From positions 1-64,000 of the forward strand of contig NZ_LZTB01000009.1 of the NCBI RefSeq assembly GCF_001665685.1: a DNA stretch of 64,000 bases, in the 5' to 3' direction. The position numbers were made by a program, and so were the translations under genes. Positions 26,951 to 35,210 of this stretch are shown piece by piece. The notes beneath the pieces were generated by a model, which had not been told where the DNA came from, did not search any database, and saw only the letters and a program-made list of their open reading frames with translations. The stretch's first letter is position 1, and each line of letters opens with the position of its first letter. This DNA comes from Mycobacterium sp. 852013-50091_SCH5140682. GTDB taxonomy: Bacteria; Actinomycetota; Actinomycetes; Mycobacteriales; Mycobacteriaceae.

Positions 26951-27936
26951 GCCGGAACCGGCTTCAACTGGCGAATGCGCGAATTCCGGGCAGCGTACAA
27001 AGTCACCTGGTCAGCGCGGGTTGGCAGCGAAACGTCACACGCAACAGCTACTGGCAAACCGTGAGCACCGATGGGGTGGATTCCCAATGTCAAACTCCGT
27101 CTATACAGGCGATAGCACCCCACCCCAGATGATCTGAACTATCGAATCGGCCGAAACAGGCCTCCCCCGAGGGTCATCGAGCCCGTACGGATGATCATGG
27201 CTATTCCGAGCTGTTCCGCCACTGGGCCCGCATACTCACGCCGAAGCAGTCGTGCGGCGTGCTAGGGCAAACCTCTCTTTACTCTCAACTGAGCAATCGC
27301 TATCTGTGAGCACCCGACGCGGGCCACCCGCAGAGCCTCAAAGTTAGCAACTTTCTCGAGTTTTGCAAGCATTACCATCGGATACGGGTAGATACCCAGA
27401 ACCCCGGCCGAACGGTGAGGAAATGCGGCCTATGATGTGGCATTTTCGCAGCTCCACTGCGACTGATACCGTCGTCCCCAGGAGGCGGTCGCCTCGGCAT
27501 ATCGACGTGCTGGTGCAGATTTGGCAAATCTAAAAGCCGCCCTAAGCGATTTCCGAAACCGCGATACGGTTGCCGTCTAGCAAACTCCGAACGATCCATG
27601 CTCCGATGCCGCCGCCAAACCCGCACACTCACGAACGGCGGCAACGGCTCATCGACCCGATGAGCCCGGATTCAGTCGTGCACATTGTCTTCGCGCCGCA
27701 GTCAGGTTCAACGGTCTGATGAAATCAGGAGTGGTACAACAGGTTTCGTTGCACGATTACCGCAAAGCCGGTCTTCGACAGGTCGCCCTGGCCGGCGGCG
27801 GACAAAGTTGCACGACAACACACATCCCACCCTGCACAAACACCACAGCGGCTGATTTCACGTGTGCCCCGACCCGACGGCCAACGGAATCGACGCCATG
27901 GACCCGCAGGCAAACACCGAGCGGCACACGTGGCGC
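26951..27936. promoter_or_regulatory. Long divergent regulatory gap with clustered motifs and palindromes
   Basis: Nearly 1 kb without a credible gene. It contains CTGGCAAACC (27051-27060), CTAGGGCAAACCT (27262-27274), the inverted repeat AAAGTTAGCAACTTT (27340-27354), the palindromic AGATTTGGCAAATCT (27518-27532) and CTAGCAAACT (27578-27587). The segment 27513-27529 matches 3988-4004 exactly in inverted orientation. With the sites on both sides, this gap could be a regulatory hub for the GT2 gene (leftward) and the long plus-strand run from 28902. Confidence 0.5.
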
Positions 27937-28275
27937 GGGTACTCGTTCAGCTGCACCTCACGGGTACCTGCCTCGGTGAACACAAAGCGAGCCGCCGACA
28001 ATCGGAACGGTGGGCGAGAATCTGGCCGAACTGCGATCGGCCGGTCGTCGGCGCTGGCGGTGCGCCGGCAGCCAGTGGCCAAGGAACTAGTTCTCACGCC
28101 ATGGCGGGCCCAGATCCTTCACATACTCGAGGTGGGCCCTACCGGACCGAAAAATCGCCGACCAGTTACGCATCATTGTCCACACCGTCAAAAATCACGT
28201 GCACACACCGCGTTGCCCGTGCTCGGCGCCAGCAGTCGCGCCGACGCCACGGTCTTCGCCCGTACCATCCAGTGC
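27937..28275 (+). pseudogene. Remnant of a LuxR-type response regulator (HTH part)
   Basis: Translation in pieces recovers a LuxR C-terminal domain resembling the intact gene at 54138. ELVLTPWRAQILHILEVG is in one frame, then ADQLRIIVHTVKNHVH one frame over, then LGASSRADATVFARTIQ back in the first frame. The intact relative has ELALTEREAQILRMLVVG, VHTVKNHVH and LGVSTRAQAAALARTM at the same places. The two shifts fall at an A5 run (about 28150) and a CA repeat (about 28201-28207). The receiver part is not recognisable upstream. Non-functional unless the shifts are sequencing errors. Confidence 0.7.
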
Positions 28276-28901
28276 CCGAGGGCAGCCTCGGAACTAGGCC
28301 GAGGACCTAGCGGAAAATTCGCTCCGATGGTCCATGTACGACAGCCTTTGCGCCCCCGATAGTAATCTGGTGCACTTCGGATTTGCTCGGGATCTTTCTC
28401 GGCGGCCGCTGGCGAACCGGTCGTCATCATCAGCCGGTTCACCGGCCACCGTCGTGTCACGCCGGTTGCTGACGACGCCGGGACTCGAGCCATCCGCGCC
28501 GCCCTGCTGCACCCATGCCGGTTTGCCACGTTCAGTGAACGGCGCTCGCCGTGGCAATCTCTCCGATCGGGCCGGTACAGCCACGGCAGCTTGGGTCTGG
28601 CCACAGCGGTGCCGGCGGCATCTGCACTCCTGTCATCCCTGCATTCATCAGCTGTCTGCAGGCGAATTCCCGTCGGATGTGCTCCTCGGCCGGGAGCTGC
28701 TGATCATGCGGGCTCTCGTTGCGGGCGCGGGGAGGTATTCCGTCGTCGCGAATTCGAACCGCTCAGGGGGAGGGTAGCTGTGATCAGCTCCTGCGTCATC
28801 TGCGCGAGCGCCGCGCGAAAAATGTTCGTCGAGAAACCGGGTCCTCAAAGGCCTGTGCCAGCGGGCACCCGTCTCGCCGGTGTTTGGTGGAAGGCCATGC
28901 G
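28276..28901. other. Gap upstream of the Gfo/Idh gene
   Basis: About 625 bases between the LuxR remnant and the next gene. Several short frames are open but none shows domain motifs, and the stretch may be further decayed coding DNA. GTTTGCCA at 28521-28528 is another core match to the recurring motif. GGAAGG seven bases before ATG 28902 is the ribosome site of the next gene. Confidence 0.4.
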
Positions 28902-30038
28902 ATGAACTCGACCCAATCGACCAGCTTGAACGGCTTGTTCGCAGCCGCCTGTGCGCCATACGAGATAGCCCGTAACCCGATTCGGGTGGGTGTCATCGGC
29001 TACGGATATTGGGGGTCGAAACACCTCCGAGTGCTCGCCGGCCTACCCGACGTGGAAGTCACGGTCATCGAGAAACAACCGGACAGGCTCCGCGAGGCCG
29101 CAACCAACTTTCCCGCCGTACGCATTGCGGAAAATTTGCAGGACGTATCCAATCAGCTCGACGCCGTCGTCATCGCCACCCCGCCATGTACCCATGGACC
29201 TGTCGCGTTGTGGGCGCTCCGGGCAGGATTGCACACCTTGGTCGAGAAGCCTTTGGCCACATCAGTGACGGCTGCGGAAGCGATGGTGGAAACCGCCGAC
29301 AGCGGCGGGCTGACTTTGATGGTTGGCCACACCTTCGAGTACAACGCTGCCGTCTGGAAACTGAAGCAGATCATCAACTCCGGTGAGCTGGGCCGAATCT
29401 TGTACGTAGACACCGCAAGGTTGAGTCTCGGTCGCTACCAGAACGACTGCAATGTCATCTGGGACCTCGCGCCGCACGATATCTCTATCGTGTCCTATCT
29501 GCTGGACGAGTTTCCCACGGTCGCGGCCGCGTGGGCACAGCGGAATGTGGGCGATGTCCACGCCGACGTCGCCTATCTGCGACTGGACTTCGCGAGTGTT
29601 TCGGTACCGGCATTCATTCATGTGAGCTGGCTGGATCCGTACAAGGTGCGTCGGGTGACGGTCGTCGGTGAGCGAAAGATGATCGTATACAACGACGTTT
29701 CCGATACAGAACGTATCCGGATCTACGACGTGGGCGTTGTCCCGGCTCAGCTGGCGGAGGGACCGGCGCCTTATGAGATGCCGGTTACCTACCGCACGGG
29801 CGACATCATCTCTCCGTACGTGCACTTCGTCGAGCCGTTGCTGGTACAGGACACGCACTTCCTCGACTGCATTCGGACCGGCCGACGGCCAGACACCTCC
29901 GGGGAACGTGGCCTGGAAGTAGTGAGGGTGCTCGAGGCCACCGACCGGGCCATCACCACCGGCGCTCCGGCCCCGATTCCGCCGCGTGGGGTAAAACGGA
30001 TTTCACCGATCGCGACCGCCGTGGAGGTCGCTTCGTGA
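28902..30038 (+). CDS. Gfo/Idh/MocA-family sugar oxidoreductase
   Basis: The 378-residue NAD(P)-dependent enzyme has the Rossmann motif GVIGYGYWG (residues 30-38) and the family EKP motif at 115-117, followed by the alpha/beta substrate domain. ATG 28902 is supported by GGAAGG. The aminotransferase gene overlaps its stop by four bases (GTGA). In Wlb/Wbp-type pathways this pair oxidises C3 of a UDP-sugar acid and then aminates it, so a 3-amino sugar is the likely product. First gene of the plus-strand run to 40940. Confidence 0.85.
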   Translation: MNSTQSTSLNGLFAAACAPYEIARNPIRVGVIGYGYWGSKHLRVLAGLPDVEVTVIEKQPDRLREAATNFPAVRIAENLQDVSNQLDAVVIATPPCTHGPVALWALRAGLHTLVEKPLATSVTAAEAMVETADSGGLTLMVGHTFEYNAAVWKLKQIINSGELGRILYVDTARLSLGRYQNDCNVIWDLAPHDISIVSYLLDEFPTVAAAWAQRNVGDVHADVAYLRLDFASVSVPAFIHVSWLDPYKVRRVTVVGERKMIVYNDVSDTERIRIYDVGVVPAQLAEGPAPYEMPVTYRTGDIISPYVHFVEPLLVQDTHFLDCIRTGRRPDTSGERGLEVVRVLEATDRAITTGAPAPIPPRGVKRISPIATAVEVAS

Positions 30039-31144
30039 CCCAAGACGTAGGTTCGGTGCCCTTTCTCGATCTCGCGTCGATCAACGGCGGTCTGCACGCC
30101 GACTATGAGCTCGCCTGGAAGGCCGTCCTGCACCACGGTCAGTTCGTCGGCGGACCCGAGGTCGAAATATTCGAGGCGAACTTCGCGGCCTATTGCGAAT
30201 CCACCGCTTGCGTCGGTGTCGCGAACGGGACGGACGCCCTGGAACTGATCCTGGCCGGTCTTGGGATAGGGCGGGGCGACGAGGTCATTGTTCCCGCCAA
30301 CAGCTTTGTCGCCACTGTAGAGGCAGTATGCGCAGTCGGCGCCCGCCCCCGGTTTGTCGACGTCTTACCCGACACCCTCTTGATCGACGCCGACGCCGTA
30401 GCGTCTGCCGCGGGCCCGAACACGGTGGCCGTCATTGCAGTGCATCTTTTTGGGCAGATGGCCGATATCGACACCCTTCTCCCGGTTGCACAGCGGCATA
30501 GTCTGGCCGTCATCGAGGACGCCGCACAGGCGCACGGAGCCCGGCTGCGAGGGCGGCGCGCCGGCAGCTTGGGCGCGGCGGCAGCGTTCAGTTTCTACCC
30601 GGGAAAGAACTTGGGCGCACTCGGCGACGCCGGTGCAGTGGTGACCCAAGACCGTGAGCTCGCCGCTCGGATACGGCAGTACGCCAATCATGGGCGGACC
30701 GCGGTGGACCGGCACCGCCACGACCAGCGTGGACGAAACAGCCGATTGGACACTCTGCAGGCGGCCCTACTGACAGTGAAGCTGGCCGGCTTGGACGACG
30801 CGAACCGCGCGCGGCAGCGAGCGATGGACCGCTACCGCCGACAGTTCCAGCCGTGTTTCCGGCCGGTTGCGATACATCCCGACGCAGAATCCGTGCACCA
30901 CCTCGCAGTGATCCGCGCGCACAACCGCGCCGCGGTGACAGCCGAACTGGCGCGCCACGGAATCGGCTGGGGTATTCACTATCCGGTGCCATGCCACCGC
31001 CAGCCGGCATACGAAGAATTTGCCGATTCGTTACCCGTTACCGAGCAGGCCGCCGAGGAAATCCTTTCCCTCCCAATGTCTCCGACGATCAGGAACGCGC
31101 AAGTCGATCGGGTGTGCGAAGTGTTGTCGAAGGTGGCGACGTAG
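30035..31144 (+). CDS. DegT/DnrJ/EryC1 sugar aminotransferase
   Basis: A 369-residue PLP enzyme of the sugar aminotransferase family. The Schiff-base lysine is K191 in FSFYPGKNLGALGDAG; the phosphate-binding GVANGTDALELIL lies at about 61-73, and EDAAQAHGA holds the PLP-stacking region. It transfers an amino group, usually from glutamate, to a keto sugar nucleotide. Coupling to the preceding Gfo/Idh oxidoreductase suggests that enzyme makes its keto substrate. Confidence 0.88.
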   Translation: MTQDVGSVPFLDLASINGGLHADYELAWKAVLHHGQFVGGPEVEIFEANFAAYCESTACVGVANGTDALELILAGLGIGRGDEVIVPANSFVATVEAVCAVGARPRFVDVLPDTLLIDADAVASAAGPNTVAVIAVHLFGQMADIDTLLPVAQRHSLAVIEDAAQAHGARLRGRRAGSLGAAAAFSFYPGKNLGALGDAGAVVTQDRELAARIRQYANHGRTAVDRHRHDQRGRNSRLDTLQAALLTVKLAGLDDANRARQRAMDRYRRQFQPCFRPVAIHPDAESVHHLAVIRAHNRAAVTAELARHGIGWGIHYPVPCHRQPAYEEFADSLPVTEQAAEEILSLPMSPTIRNAQVDRVCEVLSKVAT

Positions 31145-31284
31145 TGGGACGGCTTCGGCAGGTGCTACGAACGCGGTGGGGCTCACGGAAGCTACGGCGC
31201 CTATCTGAGCAGAACCGCAATCGAGGGTCGCAAACCTCGAATCGCGTCGTTCATCCCAACGTTCACGTTTACGGAGATCCGAAC

Positions 31285-32133
31285 ATGACCCAATCTCGAC
31301 ATACTCGCAATTCGATAGGGACCCGTGAAATCGCCCGGAGGTGGCCGTTGATCGTCGCTGTGATGGTGATCGCCGTCGGCGCTGCCATGTGGACGCAAAG
31401 CCGACAGGTGCCGTCGTACACAGCGACCACCAGGGTGGAGGTGGTTCCGCTGCCACAGTGGGACGAGACGTTCCTCGGCACCGACCTTGTGCGCGACTCC
31501 GGTGACGCCACTCGAACAGCCGCCACGGTGGCGGTGGAGCTGAATTCCGCCCGCGCGGCGACGGTCACGGCCGACTACCTGGGCGGCGGCTGGACTCCTG
31601 AATCGGTCGCCGCAGCCGTCAAGGTTTCATCCTTCGAGCAAACCAATGTGGTCGAAATCGTGGCTCGGTCAGCCAGCGCCGAGAAAGCAGTGAAACTCTC
31701 CCAAGCGTATGCCACTGCGACCCTGGCGGACAGGTGGCGCTCAATCTCCGCCCAGTTGGATGGCAGAATCGCCAAGATCCAGGCGAGCGCTTTGGCCAAT
31801 CCCGCCGCAAACACCGACACCTCAAACACCAATCCTCTTGCCGCGCAACAGTCTGATCGCCTGCAGACCCTGCACATGATTCGCGAATCCGGCGCGGACC
31901 CGACCATGAGGATCGAGTCCACCGGCGCGGCGGTGGGAAGCAAGCAACTCCCGACCGGGGTGGTACTGGCGCTAGCCGCGACCGGTGGGCTGTTCGTAGG
32001 GAGCCTGGCTGCGGCAGGTATGGCGGCGTTGCGTCGTCCGGCGAACCACCGAATTGAGCAATCACCATGTTCCGCAATGGCTCTCGCGGAGCCCCCGAAC
32101 GGGGACAGTCGAAGTGACCTCGAACCCGTCTGA
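31285..32133 (+). CDS. Wzz/YveK-like chain-length determinant protein
   Basis: The 282-residue protein has the polysaccharide co-polymerase layout: cytoplasmic N-terminus, first membrane helix (PLIVAVMVIAVGAAMW, about 25-40), a long extracytoplasmic alpha-helical region, and a second helix (VVLALAATGGLFVGSLAAAG, near 230). No tyrosine-kinase Walker motif follows. GGAG lies eight bases before ATG 31285. It likely sets chain length with the Wzy-like polymerase two genes on. The 140 bases upstream hold no recognised element. Confidence 0.75.
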   Translation: MTQSRHTRNSIGTREIARRWPLIVAVMVIAVGAAMWTQSRQVPSYTATTRVEVVPLPQWDETFLGTDLVRDSGDATRTAATVAVELNSARAATVTADYLGGGWTPESVAAAVKVSSFEQTNVVEIVARSASAEKAVKLSQAYATATLADRWRSISAQLDGRIAKIQASALANPAANTDTSNTNPLAAQQSDRLQTLHMIRESGADPTMRIESTGAAVGSKQLPTGVVLALAATGGLFVGSLAAAGMAALRRPANHRIEQSPCSAMALAEPPNGDSRSDLEPV

Positions 32134-32196
32134 CATCTCCCGGCCCTGCCGAGCCCCAGTTCGCACGTTGCGTATGTCCGAAGGGCTGCGACGGAC

Positions 32197-33648
32197 ATGA
32201 CCGAATCCGCACAGGCGACACCACCGACACCGGCGCTTACCAATCGAAGCTTGCTTCGCTCGGCGTGGTGGATGACGGGTAGCAATTTGGTCGCACAGAG
32301 CTTGACGTACGGCTCACTGATTGTGCTCGCTCGGTGGTTGTCCCCCAACAGCTTCGGCACTGTCGCCGTGGCTACCGCGATCGTCGGAGTCGGCGTCCTG
32401 CTCGTCGACCAAGGCACATGGGGCGCGGTCATCGTGGAGCCCGAACTCAGTCGCGCCGACCTGACGCGTGCCCTCTGGCGCTGTCTGTTGACCGGCGTCG
32501 TGCTGGCAGTGGCGATGGCAGCCGCGGCCGGCACGGTGGTCGACCGGTTCGCCGCCGGTGGCGACGCCGCAGCGGTCGCGGTAATAGCCATCTGCCTACC
32601 GCTGCACGCAGTCGCCGTGGTGCCAACGGCGCTGCTGCAGCGATCGATGCAGTTTGGTCTACTCGCCGGCCTCACTGCCGTCGCGAACGTTACGTCGGCG
32701 TTGGTAGCTGTGCTCGTTGCGTTGGACGGTCTCGGGGTATGGGCGCTGGTGGCTCGACAGCTTGTCTTGTACGGAACGCTGGCGGTCCTCTCTTCTGTGC
32801 TGTGCCTGCCCGCACTTCGCGCTCACGTACCCCGCTCGGGCCATGCCCGCCGCCGGCACGGTGCACGCATCGAGCGGTGGTTCTTTCTGTTCACGGTCAG
32901 CCATTCGGTGACCAGCAGCCTCGACAAGCTGATCATCGGTCTGTTCAGCAATGCCGGACTGGTCGGCATGTACTCGATTGCGATCACGATCGCGATGGCC
33001 CCGTGGACACAGTTCTCCGCACAGGTGGGCAAGGTGCTCTTTGCGGCCGCGGCTTCACAACCTGACAGTTGCAGCGAGCGAACAGAGCAGTCTGTGAAGT
33101 TGATGTCGATGCTGATGCTGCCGTTGCTTCCGGTCGGCATTCTCATTGCGCCCACAGTTCTGCCTGGGATCCTCGGACCGGAATGGCAACCCATGGTGCC
33201 CGTATTCCAGGTGTTGTTGGTGGTCGGCATCGGCAATGCGGTCATCAACTGCATCGCTGAACCTCTCACGGGCAAGGGCTATATGCCGTTCCGGGCAAAG
33301 GTCATGGTCGCACAGTGCGTGGCGACTGTGACAGCCCTCGGAATTCTCGTCCCGATCGGCGGCATTCTCGGCGCAGCGCTCGCCCAACTCCTCGTGTTCC
33401 TACCTTGTGCCGCAGTATTTTTCACAGCAGGAGCGCGACGCGCCGACACATCCACCGAGGCGCTGTGGCGCAGTCTGCGTCCGGTTGCGGTGGCGTTTGT
33501 CGTGCAACTCGTCGTCAGTTCCGCCGTTCTGATCGGCCTACTCTCGTCAGAGGCAACCGATTCGGTGTCGGCTTGCGTCGCAGCCGTCGCCGGCCTGTTG
33601 GCGGTTGGGCCGGTACTTTGGCGGACCCTTGGCCGGATTCGGTCATGA
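32197..33648 (+). CDS. Polysaccharide flippase, Wzx/MOP type, second copy
   Basis: A 483-residue polytopic protein with about 12-14 helices, starting with SAWWMTGSNLVAQSL, typical of polysaccharide exporters of the Wzx/TuaB/AmsL type. It overlaps the polymerase gene by four bases (ATGA at 33645). It should flip the undecaprenyl-linked repeat unit started by the sugar transferase at 39175. Confidence 0.85.
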   Translation: MTESAQATPPTPALTNRSLLRSAWWMTGSNLVAQSLTYGSLIVLARWLSPNSFGTVAVATAIVGVGVLLVDQGTWGAVIVEPELSRADLTRALWRCLLTGVVLAVAMAAAAGTVVDRFAAGGDAAAVAVIAICLPLHAVAVVPTALLQRSMQFGLLAGLTAVANVTSALVAVLVALDGLGVWALVARQLVLYGTLAVLSSVLCLPALRAHVPRSGHARRRHGARIERWFFLFTVSHSVTSSLDKLIIGLFSNAGLVGMYSIAITIAMAPWTQFSAQVGKVLFAAAASQPDSCSERTEQSVKLMSMLMLPLLPVGILIAPTVLPGILGPEWQPMVPVFQVLLVVGIGNAVINCIAEPLTGKGYMPFRAKVMVAQCVATVTALGILVPIGGILGAALAQLLVFLPCAAVFFTAGARRADTSTEALWRSLRPVAVAFVVQLVVSSAVLIGLLSSEATDSVSACVAAVAGLLAVGPVLWRTLGRIRS

Positions 33649-35210
33649 CGGACAACGCCGGCCCCGGCACCTGGTGGACGTCGAATCCGTTCGGCACAGC
33701 CCGGTCATGCCGCTACGTCGTCGTGGCGTGTATCGCTGCGCTGGCCTTCGGGGTCTTTCTGCCCACCGACCCCTGGGCCGCTGTCGCCTGGCTGGTATTG
33801 ATACCGCTCGCTTTTGCCACACCTGTCGCGGCGCTGGCGGTGCTCGTCGTCGTCACCGTCCTGGTGCCGTGGCAGATGCAGGACACATTGAAGGTCATCG
33901 GTGGAACCGACCAGGCCGGTTTGCTGTTTATCGACGTGCTGCTTGTGCTGGGTCTGGTGCGGATCGGCTGGCTGCTCGTTCGCCGGCGGCTGGTGTTCGA
34001 TCTACCAATACTCCTGGGCGCCATCGTCGCAGCGATTTGCGCTGCCTCGCTGGTCTGGGGGCTGTGGCGCGGGGCCGACCTCAGTGAGGCAGGACACGAG
34101 TGGCGTCACGTCACCCTGGGCGTGGGCGCATTCCTGCTCGCGTGGCCTCTCCTGGCGAAACGCTCTGCCCGCCGGAAACTTTCGTGGGTTCTGTTGGGCC
34201 TCGGATTTGCCTTGGGAATGTGGGGCATCGCCCAGTGGGTGTTCTCCGTCGACTTCACCGCATCGGGTGACGTCGGAGTACGCGGCGGTCTCAGTTCGGG
34301 CCAATTGCAGGGCGGCCTCTACGCATACCCCGTCGCCGTCACAATGGCGTGGGCCGCACTGGTCACCGGCCCCGTGCGAAATGTGACCATAAAGGCTCTG
34401 CTCGCGGTGATTTTGCTTCTGAACATCACTTGTCTGCTCTTGACTTTCGAACGATCTTTCGTGGTTGCGACCACGGTGGCTTGTGTGTTTGTGGTGGTCA
34501 CGTCAGGCGGTGGTGCCCGTCGCGGCGCAGTCAGGTGGAGCGGGGTCATCGCGGCCCTGTTGACAGCGGGTGCTGCGATTGCACAAGCCGAGGCGCAGAC
34601 GGCGTTTGATCGCCTCACATCGGTGGGTCGGATCGGCAGTGACAATTCATATACGCACCGCCTGGCTGAGGCGCATGTGCTCAACGAGGCGATCGCCGCG
34701 CGACCCGTCACGGGCTCCGGATTCGGGGCGACCGTCACCTGGGGAGTTCGAGATACCTTCGACACCAGCACAACACCGTTCGCGGACATGGGCTATCACT
34801 GGCTGGCGTGGAAGATAGGGCTGCCCGCCGCGGCAGCTGTCTTACTGTTGCTCGCTCGGGCAGTTTTTCGACGGATGCCGGGCAAGGACGGCGCAGAGTG
34901 GCACGCGCTGCGGACGGGTAGCCGGGCATCGCTGCTCGCGCTCATGCTGATCGCCATCACCTTCGGGGTGTTCGACGCGCTCGGGGTCACCGCCGTCATG
35001 GGCTTGTTGGTCGCAATCTGCTATTCGCAGGCCGATTCCTTGACCGAGCCACGCCCACACGTAAATAGCTCACCCGCAGCTCGCGCAGAACGTGGGCGTA
35101 CTGGCATGCCACCCGTATCCGTGCGCTGTGCCGGCATTGGCGATGCGGGTTGTGCGCGGGGACAGCCGCTGGCATCACCGAAACCGGGGAGGACGGAATG
35201 GTTGACGTAG
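33645..35210 (+). CDS. Wzy/WaaL-like O-antigen polymerase
   Basis: The 521-residue membrane protein has about 11-12 helices and one large extracytoplasmic loop. The segment RLAEAHVLNEAIAARPVTGSGFG resembles the O-antigen ligase/polymerase (Wzy_C) signature of an Arg followed by P-x-G-x-G. The last ~60 residues are soluble and basic. It would polymerise repeat units on the outer face of the membrane. It is coupled to the flippase upstream, and the NRPS gene starts 13 bases inside its end. Confidence 0.78.
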   Translation: MTDNAGPGTWWTSNPFGTARSCRYVVVACIAALAFGVFLPTDPWAAVAWLVLIPLAFATPVAALAVLVVVTVLVPWQMQDTLKVIGGTDQAGLLFIDVLLVLGLVRIGWLLVRRRLVFDLPILLGAIVAAICAASLVWGLWRGADLSEAGHEWRHVTLGVGAFLLAWPLLAKRSARRKLSWVLLGLGFALGMWGIAQWVFSVDFTASGDVGVRGGLSSGQLQGGLYAYPVAVTMAWAALVTGPVRNVTIKALLAVILLLNITCLLLTFERSFVVATTVACVFVVVTSGGGARRGAVRWSGVIAALLTAGAAIAQAEAQTAFDRLTSVGRIGSDNSYTHRLAEAHVLNEAIAARPVTGSGFGATVTWGVRDTFDTSTTPFADMGYHWLAWKIGLPAAAAVLLLLARAVFRRMPGKDGAEWHALRTGSRASLLALMLIAITFGVFDALGVTAVMGLLVAICYSQADSLTEPRPHVNSSPAARAERGRTGMPPVSVRCAGIGDAGCARGQPLASPKPGRTEWLT

